DNA of 64,000 nucleotides from Planococcus salinus (lineage in GTDB: Bacteria; Bacillota; Bacilli; Bacillales_A; Planococcaceae), in the NCBI RefSeq assembly GCF_003719725.1, contig NZ_RIAX01000010.1:1-64000 (forward strand), given 5' to 3'. The notes below the pieces were generated by a model that was not told the origin of the DNA, ran no database searches, and saw nothing but the letters and a program-made list of their open reading frames with translations. Position numbers and translations under genes: made by a program. Positions within the stretch are counted from its first letter, which is position 1, and the number at the start of each line of letters is the position of its first letter. Below are positions 50,271 through 59,037 of this stretch, in pieces.

Positions 50271-51485
50271 TTAGACAGCTTTGATTTTCCGGTCACTCGG
50301 CAAAGCGAAACCGACCAACCCGATAATCGGCAGGAACGATACAATAATCATCGTCTGGTAAACGCCGATATAGTCCATCAACATACCAATGACCACACCG
50401 CCGATCGCACCCATGCCAAACGCCAGACCTACCGTCAGCCCGGCCATTGTACCGATTTTGCTCGGTACCAGCTCCTGTGCATAGACCACTGTCACCGAAA
50501 AGCTCAGCATGATGAAAAAGCCAATCAGCGCAAGAAGCATCAGCACTGCAAACAAAGGAACGTAAGGCAGGATAACAGCCAGCGGAATCGGAACGGCCAA
50601 TGACAGCACAATGACATTCTTGCGGCCGATTTTATCGGCAAGCGGCCCGCCGAAAAAAGTTCCCACCGCACCTACACCAAGGAACAGAAAAATATACAGC
50701 TGGCCTTGCTGGATAGTCAGTCCGTACGATTCAATCAAATGAAAGATATAAAAGCTGGTCATATTCGTGACATAGAAAGACCGCGCAAAGATGATGACCA
50801 GCAAAAGTATCAACGCAACTCCCACTTGCTTTTTCGTCATCTCGGGCAAGGAGGACCGTATTACTTTCTTCACTTTGCTCAGTTTTTCCTTTTCCAATGT
50901 GTCTTTATACCATAACGAAATTTTCGACAACACGAAGATGCCGAAAGCCGCGACGAGCAAAAACAACGCAGCACCCTGCTGACCGAGCGGCACCAATATA
51001 AAAGCACCGATCAACGGAGCCAGCGCCTGGCCCGAGTTTCCTCCCACTTGATAAATCGACTGCGACAACCCTCTCTTTGAACCTGCCGCCATAAACGAAA
51101 CACGGGAGCCTTCCGGATGGAATATGGCTGAACCGAGCCCAAGGAAAACCACTGATATGACAATCAGCCAGTATTCAGGGGCAAAAGCCAGGCCCGCAAT
51201 GCCGATAAAAGAACTTGTCATCCCCAGCGGCAATGCAAAAGGCATCGGCTTTTTATCGCTGATAAAGCCAACAACCGGCTGAAGCACAGATGCGACGATA
51301 TTCAAGGCAAAAGCAATCATGCCAAGCTGTGTAAAGGACAATCCCATATCCGCCTCGAGAATCGGGAAGATCGCGGGAACCACCGCCTGCAGCGTATCAT
51401 TCAACAAATGGCAGCCGCCAATCGCCAACATGACGGGATAAACCGGATTTCCGGCTAACGAAGAAGAACTTATTGCTCTTGCCAT
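50271..51485 (-). CDS. MFS transporter, fosmidomycin-resistance (Fsr) type
   Basis: A 404-residue MFS protein with twelve membrane segments. GCHLLNDTLQAVVPAIFPILE (in parts), HPEGSRVSFMAAGSKRGLSQSI and GTMAGLTVGLAFGMGAIGG are typical of the Fsr group, which exports fosmidomycin and other compounds. ATG 51485 has ATGGAGGC upstream. The gap to the ABC gene is 31 bases, so the two exporter genes may be co-transcribed. Confidence 0.87.
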   Translation of the reverse strand: MARAISSSSLAGNPVYPVMLAIGGCHLLNDTLQAVVPAIFPILEADMGLSFTQLGMIAFALNIVASVLQPVVGFISDKKPMPFALPLGMTSSFIGIAGLAFAPEYWLIVISVVFLGLGSAIFHPEGSRVSFMAAGSKRGLSQSIYQVGGNSGQALAPLIGAFILVPLGQQGAALFLLVAAFGIFVLSKISLWYKDTLEKEKLSKVKKVIRSSLPEMTKKQVGVALILLLVIIFARSFYVTNMTSFYIFHLIESYGLTIQQGQLYIFLFLGVGAVGTFFGGPLADKIGRKNVIVLSLAVPIPLAVILPYVPLFAVLMLLALIGFFIMLSFSVTVVYAQELVPSKIGTMAGLTVGLAFGMGAIGGVVIGMLMDYIGVYQTMIIVSFLPIIGLVGFALPSDRKIKAV

Positions 51486-51550
51486 TGTACTGCCTCCATT
51501 TATCAAATTTTTCAATCAATGATTCCATTATAGAACAATCGAACCCCAAA

Positions 51551-51589
51551 CGAAAATACACCTGCGGAACATTTCCGCAGGTGTATTAA
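51551..51589 (-). terminator. Terminator of the DUF3817 gene
   Basis: TACACCTGCGGAA pairs with TTCCGCAGGTGTA; T-rich on the minus strand. Confidence 0.8.
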
Positions 51590-51892
51590 TTAAGACATCT
51601 TCAATTGTTTCCAGTTCTCGAGCCGTCTGTCCAATACGAAATTGCCGAATGGGATGAATGCCACTGCCAATGCGCCGACCGTGAAACGGAACGGCCACTT
51701 TACCGCAAATGTCGCGTACAGAATGGCAAGACAATAAACCGTGAACAAGCCGCCGTGAATGGCTCCAACGACACTGACCGCTTCCGGAAAGCCGAAGAAG
51801 TATTTCAATGGCATGGCGATGAACAGCAAAACCAGCAGCGACCCGCCTTCCAGTATGCCCATAAAACGAAATTGCTTTAATGCGTTTTTCAA
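51590..51892 (-). CDS. DUF3817 membrane protein (YdzA-like)
   Basis: A 100-residue protein with three membrane segments; RFMGILEGGSLLVLLFIAMPLKY (in parts), VGAIHGGLFTVY and FTVGALAVAFIPFGNF are the DUF3817 hallmarks. Function unknown. I use TTG 51892 with GAGGGGA upstream, giving KNALKQFRFMGILEG as other members start. An in-frame ATG at 51916 lies before the predicted transcription start and has no ribosome site. Confidence 0.85.
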   Translation of the reverse strand: MKNALKQFRFMGILEGGSLLVLLFIAMPLKYFFGFPEAVSVVGAIHGGLFTVYCLAILYATFAVKWPFRFTVGALAVAFIPFGNFVLDRRLENWKQLKMS

Positions 51893-51918
51893 TTTTTTCC
51901 CCTCGCTATCTATCATCC

Positions 51919-51948
51919 ATTATAAAAGGAGAAATTTGGATTTCACAA
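51919..51948 (-). promoter_or_regulatory. Promoter of the DUF3817 gene
   Basis: Minus strand TTGTGA (51948-51943), 18-base spacer, TATAAT (51924-51919). Confidence 0.75.
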
Positions 51949-52010
51949 GGGCAGTGGAGGCTATCAGGCAAAAAAGAAGACGGTCTTTCAAACTTCCGCC
52001 ACATCTTTGA

Positions 52011-52508
52011 TTACAGACGGAGGCTGCGGATCATGAAAAAGCCCAATGAACCGAAAATGATAACCAGGAACACCGGCAATGCCCATGTGCCGAGTGAATC
52101 TGCCTGGCCTTTGGCGATTTGCACTGAACTCCAGGTGAAATAAGAAAAAAAGACAAGAATTTCGTTTTTCAGCACATTGAGGAGCAGCTGTGAATTTTTG
52201 TATTGCTGCCTGACGTTTTGTTCTGTCAGATTTAAATAATTATGGACATGGGGCACTTTTTCAAGAAAATACAAACCGATCCACAGGGCGAGCCCCACAG
52301 CGAGCAGCAGGAAAATCGTCCAGCGCGGTCCCCAGCCATCCGCTTCGCCGCTTGCATCGAAATGCATCGGCACAGTTTCGGGAATCGATGGCCATTCGAT
52401 AATGAGAAAAATGGTCGCTGCAAGAAATGAGAAAATACCGATCCAGTCAAATAGCCGTTCAAGAAACGTTTTTTCTATTTTGAATACTGGCTGCTTTTTT
52501 AGATTCAT
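52011..52508 (-). CDS. DUF1648 membrane protein
   Basis: A 165-residue protein with four membrane segments. WPSIPETVPMHFDASGEADGWG (in parts, about 45-66) is the DUF1648 signature, as in the SdpI immunity and YdeL-type proteins; no immunity role is implied here. ATG 52508 has AAAGGGAAGC upstream. Single gene. Confidence 0.87.
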   Translation of the reverse strand: MNLKKQPVFKIEKTFLERLFDWIGIFSFLAATIFLIIEWPSIPETVPMHFDASGEADGWGPRWTIFLLLAVGLALWIGLYFLEKVPHVHNYLNLTEQNVRQQYKNSQLLLNVLKNEILVFFSYFTWSSVQIAKGQADSLGTWALPVFLVIIFGSLGFFMIRSLRL

Positions 52509-52536
52509 TGCAAGCTTCCCTTTCCTGACAAATCAT

Positions 52537-53730
52537 CTACTTTAATTTTACGAACAATACTTTCAAATAATCGCCCGCTTTAAACTCTTTTTGCACACGG
52601 AAGTCAGATGGCAGCGTAAATTCCTCCACAATGCTGTATTTTTTCCCGAGGTCTTTGAATGCTTTATCGATGAATCCTTTAAATTTTTTCATGTCGAAAG
52701 AGGCACTGTTGGTCGAAGCGACAATAACACCGTTTTTTTCGGTAATGGCAATCGCCTGCTTCATCAGATCTGTATAATCTTTTGATGTGCTGAACGTGTA
52801 TTTTTTGGAACGTGCAAAACTCGGCGGATCCAAAATCACCAAATCGAACGCCAATTCTTTGCGCTTGGCGTATTTGAAGTAATTAAAGACATCCATAACA
52901 AGGATATCCTGGCTTTCGTAATCGATGCCGTTGACGCTGAATTGTTCGATTGTCTTGCTGGAACTGCGTTTTGCCAAATCGACGCTGGTCGTCTTGACAG
53001 CACCGCCAAGCGCCGCGGCCACCGAAAAAGCGCCAGTGTACGAAAACGTGTTCAACACAGTCTTGCCTTTTGCGTACTTTTCTTTGATGGTGTTACGCAC
53101 ATCCCGCTGATCGAGGAAAATCCCCGTCATGGCCCCGTCATTCAAATAAACGGCAAAATTGACGCCATTTTCTTTGACGATGAGCGGGAATTCGCCGCGC
53201 TGTCCTGTAACAAAATCATCGTCATCAATGTATTGCCCTTTGGTGTCAAATCGCTTTTTCTCGTAAATCCCTTTCGCGTTTACCACTTGTTCAAGCGCCG
53301 CGACCACCAGTTCTTTAAACGTATAAATCCCTTCGCTGTACCAGCTGATCATATAGAAACCGTCAAAATAGTCAATGGTCAGGCCGCCGAAGCCGTCCCC
53401 TTCGCCATTGAAGACACGGAACGCCGTCGTCTCCGGATCGTCAAAATAAGTTTTCCGCCGCTGGACTGCAGCAGCCAGAATGCGTTCGATGAATGACTGA
53501 TCGATTGCTTCCTCTGCGTCACGTGTCAGCACCCAGCCCAATCCCTTGTTCTGTTTGCCGTAATATCCTTTTGCCAAAAATCGGCCCCGTTTGTCCGTCA
53601 GATGCACAATCGCACCTTCCGTTTTCAAAGCTTCGCTGCTTTCCACCGCTTCTTTTGTAATCAGCGGATATCCTTTTGCATAAGCGCCTGCCATTTTGTC
53701 ATTAATCTTTACTGTAACTTCCTGCTCCAC
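52537..53730 (-). CDS. 23S rRNA (cytosine-C5) methyltransferase, RlmI-like
   Basis: A 397-residue class I SAM-dependent methyltransferase with an N-terminal PUA domain (about 5-80). SAM-binding motif TVLNTFSYTGAFSVAAALGG and catalytic LDPPSFARSK are typical of RlmI/YwbD, which makes m5C1962 in 23S rRNA. The start is GTG 53730 with ATGAGGA upstream. The convergent 70-residue protein follows on the plus strand. Confidence 0.9.
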   Translation of the reverse strand: MEQEVTVKINDKMAGAYAKGYPLITKEAVESSEALKTEGAIVHLTDKRGRFLAKGYYGKQNKGLGWVLTRDAEEAIDQSFIERILAAAVQRRKTYFDDPETTAFRVFNGEGDGFGGLTIDYFDGFYMISWYSEGIYTFKELVVAALEQVVNAKGIYEKKRFDTKGQYIDDDDFVTGQRGEFPLIVKENGVNFAVYLNDGAMTGIFLDQRDVRNTIKEKYAKGKTVLNTFSYTGAFSVAAALGGAVKTTSVDLAKRSSSKTIEQFSVNGIDYESQDILVMDVFNYFKYAKRKELAFDLVILDPPSFARSKKYTFSTSKDYTDLMKQAIAITEKNGVIVASTNSASFDMKKFKGFIDKAFKDLGKKYSIVEEFTLPSDFRVQKEFKAGDYLKVLFVKLK

Positions 53731-53832
53731 AATTCCTCATCCTATCTGTTAAAGCTCATTTGTCATATAATAACTGTAATACAAAGCTTCTGGCAATACA
53801 CCTGTTTCACGGCGAATAAAAGAGGAGGGAGA

Positions 53833-54045
53833 ATGATGCAGAAACGATTTCATGTTTACCGCATTCTGTTGACCACCGGCGAATGGATTGAGGATGTGCG
53901 CATTGAAGGTCCACTCGAATACAATTTTCCGGGTGTGGCCGTCAGTTTCATGCCGGTGGAAAACCGAAATGGCAACACAATCGTTCTCAACATGTTCCAC
54001 ATCGTCAAAGCAGAGCTTTTGGAGATTGAAGAGGAAGAGGAATAG
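53833..54045 (+). CDS. Small hypothetical protein, 70 aa, acidic C terminus
   Basis: Not recognised. It reads MMQKRFHVYRILLTTGEWIE and ends in a run of six glutamate-rich residues. Beta-rich, soluble. GAGGAGGGAG precedes a pair of ATG codons (53833 and 53836). It lies divergent from the RlmI-like gene and has its own terminator. Confidence 0.72.
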   Translation: MMQKRFHVYRILLTTGEWIEDVRIEGPLEYNFPGVAVSFMPVENRNGNTIVLNMFHIVKAELLEIEEEEE

Positions 54046-54048
54046 CAG

Positions 54049-54085
54049 GAAAGAGCCGTTTACGTTCACGCAAACGGCTCTTTTC
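54049..54085. terminator. Terminator of the 70-aa protein gene
   Basis: AAAGAGCCGTTT pairs with AAACGGCTCTTT; A and T runs. Confidence 0.85.
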
Positions 54086-54135
54086 TTTGCATTGCTGGCT
54101 TTAGTTGCGGTGATGCCTTACCTAGTGGCGTTCGA

Positions 54136-54168
54136 TGAAAAGACGCTTTGCCACACGGCAAAACGTCT
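54136..54168 (-). terminator. Terminator of the SpoIIAA-like gene
   Basis: AGACGCTTTGCC pairs with GGCAAAACGTCT (one mismatch); T run on the minus strand. Confidence 0.75.
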
Positions 54169-54178
54169 CCAGCTTCCT

Positions 54179-54538
54179 CTATTCCTGCTGTATCCAATCC
54201 CATGCCTCGTTCATCTGATCCGGTGCAAAATGCTTTGCTTTGATTCCCGGCAGGTAGTCACTCATGTCCGTCATGGTTTCGAGCCAGTTTTTCTCACTGA
54301 TTACCGCCAGTTTGTGATACTGGCTCCACCGTTTGGCGTCGATTTTCATTTCTTCTGCCATCGCTTTTACTGTCGCTCCATCGATATCGTGCATGACGGC
54401 GTAGACATTAAACTTTTCCTTGTCAGAGAATTTTTCTTCGATGACACGATCCATTTTCTGCAGATCTTCTTTCGTTGCCTTGCCGTCAAACTCAATAGCG
54501 ATGGTGTTGGTGTCTTTGCTGGGGATAAAAGACAGCAT
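54179..54538 (-). CDS. SpoIIAA-like STAS-fold protein
   Basis: A 119-residue protein of the SpoIIAA-like (DUF3478) group: MLSFIPSKDTNTIAIEFDGK, KATKEDLQKMDRVIEEKF, VMHDIDGATVKAMAEEM, WLETMTDMSDYLPGIKAKHF in short parts. It lacks the anti-anti-sigma phospho-serine motif. Function unknown. ATG 54538 has AGGAGGAGGGA upstream; the upstream extension overlaps the promoter of the GntR gene. Confidence 0.83.
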   Translation of the reverse strand: MLSFIPSKDTNTIAIEFDGKATKEDLQKMDRVIEEKFSDKEKFNVYAVMHDIDGATVKAMAEEMKIDAKRWSQYHKLAVISEKNWLETMTDMSDYLPGIKAKHFAPDQMNEAWDWIQQE

Positions 54539-54714
54539 ACCTTCCCTCCTCCTGAAATAATCGTTAGTTTCCTTATTCCCTTTCCGAGCGCCTGCAAACA
54601 GGATGGGTTTACTCTTAACGGCAGTACAGCGATATATTGTATAATCAACGCTTCCACGCGCTGTATTTTGGTGTATAATTAAAAAAACGTGCTCTATAGA
54701 AAGGGAGATTTGCC

Positions 54715-55377
54715 ATGCCGGTTCCAACGGACCACTCGAAACCTGTACGCCTTACAGCGAAAGAAAGTGCTTTTTTGCAATTGCAGCAATGGATTATTGA
54801 TGGAACTTTACAGCCTGGCGAAAAGTTGGCAGACACTGAACTGGCACAAGCTTTGAATTTGAGCAGAACGCCGATCCGTGAGGCGCTGCAGCTTTTGGAA
54901 GTGCAGGGATTTGTGGAGATGTTTCCGGGAAAAGCTACACGTGTAACGGAAGTGCCGAAAGACGACCTCAAAAACCTTCTTCCTCCGCTGGCTGTTTTGC
55001 AGGCATTATCCGGTGAACTGGCCATTCCGAATTTAACCGGAGAACATTTCGAACTGCTCGAGGAAACCAACCGTCGTTTTGCCGATGCCATCAAAAAAAA
55101 CAACGATTTTGCGGCATTGAAAATCGATGAAGAGTTCCACCAGATCGTTGTGGATGCTGCCGACAACCCCTATATCAGCGTCATGCTTGGCCGTCTCCAA
55201 GCTCATGTCAGAAGGCAGTTCTATCACAATAAGCTCGTTCTGACGACACGGTCATGCGAGGAACACCAAGAAATCATTGAAGCTTTTAAAGAAAAAGACG
55301 CCGACAAAGTGGCCGCTCTGATGAAAGCCAATTGGGTCCGTACCGTTGACGAACTGACTTCAGCAGGGAAAATATAA
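54715..55377 (+). CDS. GntR-family transcriptional regulator (FadR subfamily, FCD domain)
   Basis: A 220-residue regulator. N-terminal winged helix: LQQWIIDGTLQPGEKLADTELA, then LNLSRTPIREALQLLEVQGFV (recognition helix, about 60-80). The C-terminal FCD domain (about 95-215) has EEFHQIVVDAADNPYI and a helix with HNKLVLTTRSCEEHQEII, which hold the metal/effector ligands. ATG 54715 has AAAGGGAG upstream. The BrnQ gene is convergent, so its target is unclear. Confidence 0.9.
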   Translation: MPVPTDHSKPVRLTAKESAFLQLQQWIIDGTLQPGEKLADTELAQALNLSRTPIREALQLLEVQGFVEMFPGKATRVTEVPKDDLKNLLPPLAVLQALSGELAIPNLTGEHFELLEETNRRFADAIKKNNDFAALKIDEEFHQIVVDAADNPYISVMLGRLQAHVRRQFYHNKLVLTTRSCEEHQEIIEAFKEKDADKVAALMKANWVRTVDELTSAGKI

Positions 55378-55487
55378 TTCAAAGAAGCTTGGGCCATATC
55401 TTTGCACCAAGGCCAGCAATGCAGGAGCAGTAGACTCTTCTCCCCTGTGTTTCTTCAATATATAAATAACTTCAAGATTACTCCGTT

Positions 55488-55537
55488 AAAAAAAGCTGTT
55501 CCGGAAAAGCAATGTGCTTTCCGGAACAGCTTTTTTA
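55488..55537. terminator. Bidirectional terminator
   Basis: AAAAGCTGTTCCGGAAA pairs with TTTCCGGAACAGCTTTT around GCAATGTGC-type loop, with A and T runs. Confidence 0.9.
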
Positions 55538-55578
55538 TGAGAAGCCAGCCCATTTTGGACTGGCCTGTGTTTCTTGAA

Positions 55579-56949
55579 TTATGCTTCGTTTGAAGCCGTC
55601 GTTGCGTGAACAGCTTTTCTGCTGCGTGCAATAAGTGTGGTAACCGCAATAACGACCAATGCCGGCATCGCCCATCCAAGCCCTTCATTGTAAAACGGCA
55701 GTACGGTTGCATAGAAATCGATGATGGACTGCAGCCATGACGAGTTGGCAACGCCAAGCGATCCAGTTAAAGTTTTCAAGCCATCAACGACAGCGACAAA
55801 GAAAGTCACCGTAATCGCCGAGACGTACACGCTACGATCGTGCTTGAACAGCGGAGACAAAAAGGCAAGAGCCATCAACACAATCGCCAACGGGTACAAG
55901 AACATCAATACCGGAATTGAATAAGTGATGATGTTTGACAATCCAGCATTGGCAACTACCAATGAGAACAGAGAGAAAATGACTACATACGTTTTGTAGC
56001 TGATTTTGGGTGTCAGCTTATGGAAAAACTCCGAGTTGGCCACGATCAAGCCGACTGCTGTCGTCAAACATGCCAGCGTGATGATGACGGCCAACAACAG
56101 CGCCCCGAAAGTTCCGAAATAATGGGAAGATGCCCCGCTCAACACGGGTCCTCCGTTATCCAAAAGACCAAGGGTGCCTGTACTTGTTGCCCCCAAGTAA
56201 GCAATGCCGGTATATGCCACCGCCAACAAAATTGCCGCGACAATCCCGCTTTTCAGTGTAGCCGACAAAATCCCTTTAGGCGAATGAACACCCAGTTTGC
56301 GGACAGCAGCGATGACAATAATGCCGAAAACCAAAGATGCCAAGGCATCCATTGTGTTGTATCCTTCAAAGAACCCGGTCATGAAGGCATTTTCTGCATA
56401 TCCTCCCTGCGGAGTTCCCAGACTGCCCATTGGAGCAAACAAAGCAGCAACCAACAGGACGGCCAATGTCACCAAAATGGCTGGGGACAATAGTTTGCCG
56501 ATGCTGTTGACCATTTTTGATGGATTTAACGACAGCAACATGGCGATTGCGAAAAAGATGATTGAAAATACGAGAAGTACGGTGCCCCAGGAACTTTCTG
56601 CGGCAAAAGGAGCAATCCCCACTTCGAATGCTACAGCTCCGGTTCTTGGAAGAGCAAAAAACGGTCCAATCGTCAAATACAGCAACGCCGTGAAAATGAC
56701 ACCGTAAACCGGATGCACGCGACTGGAGAGATCCTGCAAATCACTGCTTTTTGAGTAACCGATTGCCATGATGCCAAGAAGCGGCAATCCGACGCCGGTA
56801 ATCAGGAATCCGACAATGCCGATCCATACTTCCGCTCCCGCATATTGACCCAATTGTGCTGGGAAAATCAAGTTCCCGGCACCGAAAAATAAGGCGAATA
56901 ACATCATGCCGATAATACCGTATGATTTAAAAGAAATTTTGCTGTCCAT
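55579..56949 (-). CDS. brnQ: Branched-chain amino acid:cation symporter
   Basis: A 456-residue transporter with twelve membrane segments. GAGNLIFPAQLGQYAG (about 23-38) is the first-helix LIV-carrier signature, ITGVGLPLLGIMAIG and SLNPSKMVNSIGKLLSP follow. It imports leucine, isoleucine and valine with sodium or protons. ATG 56949 has AGGAGGAAAAAC upstream; the long upstream frame is spurious. In Bacillus the gene is CodY-repressed; an AATTTTGAAAG-like sequence at about 57107-57117 is too poor a match to claim. Confidence 0.93.
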   Translation of the reverse strand: MDSKISFKSYGIIGMMLFALFFGAGNLIFPAQLGQYAGAEVWIGIVGFLITGVGLPLLGIMAIGYSKSSDLQDLSSRVHPVYGVIFTALLYLTIGPFFALPRTGAVAFEVGIAPFAAESSWGTVLLVFSIIFFAIAMLLSLNPSKMVNSIGKLLSPAILVTLAVLLVAALFAPMGSLGTPQGGYAENAFMTGFFEGYNTMDALASLVFGIIVIAAVRKLGVHSPKGILSATLKSGIVAAILLAVAYTGIAYLGATSTGTLGLLDNGGPVLSGASSHYFGTFGALLLAVIITLACLTTAVGLIVANSEFFHKLTPKISYKTYVVIFSLFSLVVANAGLSNIITYSIPVLMFLYPLAIVLMALAFLSPLFKHDRSVYVSAITVTFFVAVVDGLKTLTGSLGVANSSWLQSIIDFYATVLPFYNEGLGWAMPALVVIAVTTLIARSRKAVHATTASNEA

Positions 56950-57271
56950 CTGTTTTTCCTCCTGTTGTGTAAGGAATACTAGTTCCTTACTAAATATTTT
57001 TGATAAGATAATATTTCTAATATAGTATCTTAGTATTCTTAAAAACAGTATGCGATATATTGCATAAAGTAATAATACAATATTTTTAGGAAAACACAAG
57101 TGATTTCTTTCAAAATTTTAAAAAAATCTGTTTATTTCGTCTAACCGTTTTTTTAACTGTTTTTTTGAAATAACTTCCATGACAACGAAGGTATCATACG
57201 GGCTTGGTAAGGTTCCACAAAAACAGCCACTCGAGGAGTCTCCTCGAGTGGCTGTTTCCATTTCCGCACCC
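56950..57271. other. AT-rich intergenic region between brnQ and the SDR gene
   Basis: About 320 bases, very A/T-rich on the brnQ side (56980-57160), presumably holding the brnQ promoter. No T-box, riboswitch or small gene was seen. A terminator of the SDR gene lies at 57219-57258. Confidence 0.6.
57219..57258 (-). terminator. Terminator of the SDR gene
   Basis: AAACAGCCACTCGAGGA pairs with TCCTCGAGTGGCTGTTT around GTC; T run on the minus strand. Confidence 0.88.
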
Positions 57272-58048
57272 TTATTTCAGCTGTGATGGATAAAGTGTCA
57301 TGCCACCGTCAACAAACAGCGTGGTGCCGGTTACATAATCGGCTTCTGAAGACGCCAGCCAGGCAGCTGCGGCGGCAATTTGTTCAGGGCGTCCGATTTG
57401 CTTCATCGGTATTTTCTCCATGGTCTTTTTCTTTTCTTCTTCCGGCTGCTCTTCTGCCGGGTTGGCGGGGGTTTCGATTGTGCCGGGCGCGATGGCGTTG
57501 ACCCGTATCCCTCTTTCGGCATGTTCCAGGGCAAGTGTTTCGGTCAGCATCCGCAAGCCGGCTTTCGTCACACCGTAATGTGCGTTCTCCACTTTCGGGA
57601 TCACTTGGTGGACGCTCGAAATGTTGATGATGGTTCCTTTAATACCGTTTTCCTTCATATGCTTCAAGGCCTCTCGACTGGCGATAAAGGCGCCGGTCAG
57701 GTTGACGTCCAGTACACGCTGCCATTCTTCAAGACTCAGTTCTTCTGAAGGGGCACCTTTGCTGAATCCGGCATTGTTGACGAGCACATCAAGCGAACCA
57801 AAGTGCTCCACTGCCGCTTCCATCAGCTTCCGGATTCCTTCTTCTTTCGACACATCAGCTTCTACAGCTACGGCTTGTCCGCCGTTGGCTTTCACTGTCT
57901 CTACCGTGTCATGGGCACCTTCGGGGTCGGTCAGGTAATCGACTACCACGTTCATTTGCTCTTTTCCAAACCGTTCGGCTATGCCTTTTCCGATCCCTTT
58001 CGAAGATCCAGTGACAACTGCCGTCTTTCCTGCCAAATCAGAATACAT
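57272..58048 (-). CDS. Short-chain dehydrogenase (glucose 1-dehydrogenase type)
   Basis: A 258-residue classical SDR. Cofactor motif TGSSKGIGKG (13-22), NNAG at about 91-94, the catalytic serine in ISSVHQ and Y-x-x-x-K in YGVTKAG. VTGTTLFVDGGMTLYPS near the end is typical of glucose 1-dehydrogenases. Oxidation of glucose to gluconolactone with NAD(P) is a guess from similarity. ATG 58048 has AAAGGAGCTG upstream. Separated from the DUF2971 gene by 27 bases, so possibly co-transcribed. Confidence 0.88.
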   Translation of the reverse strand: MYSDLAGKTAVVTGSSKGIGKGIAERFGKEQMNVVVDYLTDPEGAHDTVETVKANGGQAVAVEADVSKEEGIRKLMEAAVEHFGSLDVLVNNAGFSKGAPSEELSLEEWQRVLDVNLTGAFIASREALKHMKENGIKGTIINISSVHQVIPKVENAHYGVTKAGLRMLTETLALEHAERGIRVNAIAPGTIETPANPAEEQPEEEKKKTMEKIPMKQIGRPEQIAAAAAWLASSEADYVTGTTLFVDGGMTLYPSQLK

Positions 58049-58075
58049 ACAAACAGCTCCTTTTGAATAAGGGAT

Positions 58076-58993
58076 TCAATATCGAAGTGCAGCGACTGAT
58101 TTATTGATGGCGACATGCTCCAAATCATAGCCTTTGCTTTTCAAGTAATGCTCGATACCGCTTTTGGCCACATCGATATTGTTTTTAGGTCCGATGGTGA
58201 TATCGCTGATAGGCAATTTATGGTCAAACTCAACGGTAATATAGGGAATGATAATGCCGTTTCGCGCCCGAAATTCGATGTCCACCTGTTCGTCACCTTT
58301 TCTCTTGATCAACGCCAATCGATATTCTTCCTCGCTTTTGAAAGCTGGATTTTTGAAGAACGTCGCGCATGTGGCGATTACGGAAAAGAAATGATCAGGC
58401 AACGCCTCCAACGCCTCTTTTTCTTCATAGTCCTGGATCAACTCGAACGTTTCCAGCAGTAATTCTTCCAGTACCTGTTCCTGTTTTTCTTTACTGTACA
58501 TGACGTATCCATGCAAGGCACCGGGGCTGTTCGAAAAGCCATTCCCCCGTTCCAGCAGGTCGCCTGCGTGAAAACCGATATTATAGCCTTCTCCTTTGGC
58601 GTAGTTGTACCACAGCGCCAGGGAATCCTGTGTATGCGATAAAGAAAAGATGTACACTTCCAGGCCGCTTTTTTCAATTTCCGATAAAAAATACGTCATG
58701 GCTTTTTCCAATTCGCGGATGTACATTTTCCAGAGAGGCTGCTCTGCAGTCTCTTTCATTTTCTCAATAACATTTTGGACAATGCTTGAAAAATAAAACA
58801 GCTCGCTGGAATCGTTTAGAAATGTTCCTTTGCTCATCCATACACGGTTTGTTTCCACCATCCCCATTAAACTGTTCAAGCTTGTGTAATGGTAGAGCAC
58901 CTGGTCTGTCTCATAATTTTGCCGGACCCGCTTTCCCACTTGATCACGGAATTGGGTATCCAGTACCTCCGTCAAACTTTTCTCTATCGCCAT
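58076..58993 (-). CDS. DUF2971 domain protein
   Basis: A 305-residue soluble protein. YHYTSLNSLMGMVETNRVWM, LNDSSELFYF and HTQDSLALWYNYAKGEGYNIGF in short parts are the DUF2971 hallmarks. Such proteins often occur in defence-associated or stress loci but their activity is not known. ATG 58993 has AGAAAGGAGC upstream. The tandem repeat array begins 45 bases upstream of its start codon. Confidence 0.85.
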   Translation of the reverse strand: MAIEKSLTEVLDTQFRDQVGKRVRQNYETDQVLYHYTSLNSLMGMVETNRVWMSKGTFLNDSSELFYFSSIVQNVIEKMKETAEQPLWKMYIRELEKAMTYFLSEIEKSGLEVYIFSLSHTQDSLALWYNYAKGEGYNIGFHAGDLLERGNGFSNSPGALHGYVMYSKEKQEQVLEELLLETFELIQDYEEKEALEALPDHFFSVIATCATFFKNPAFKSEEEYRLALIKRKGDEQVDIEFRARNGIIIPYITVEFDHKLPISDITIGPKNNIDVAKSGIEHYLKSKGYDLEHVAINKSVAALRY

Positions 58994-59037
58994 ACCACAG
59001 CTCCTTTCTGCACAGCAAACAGGGTGATGGTTTTTTA

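Noticed and set aside
57107..57117. A CodY box before brnQ
   Set aside because: Only about 11 of 15 positions fit and the region is very AT-rich, so chance is likely.
58076..58993. A defence island around the DUF2971 gene
   Set aside because: Neighbours are an SDR, AIM24 and LysE genes; no nuclease, toxin or restriction gene is nearby.
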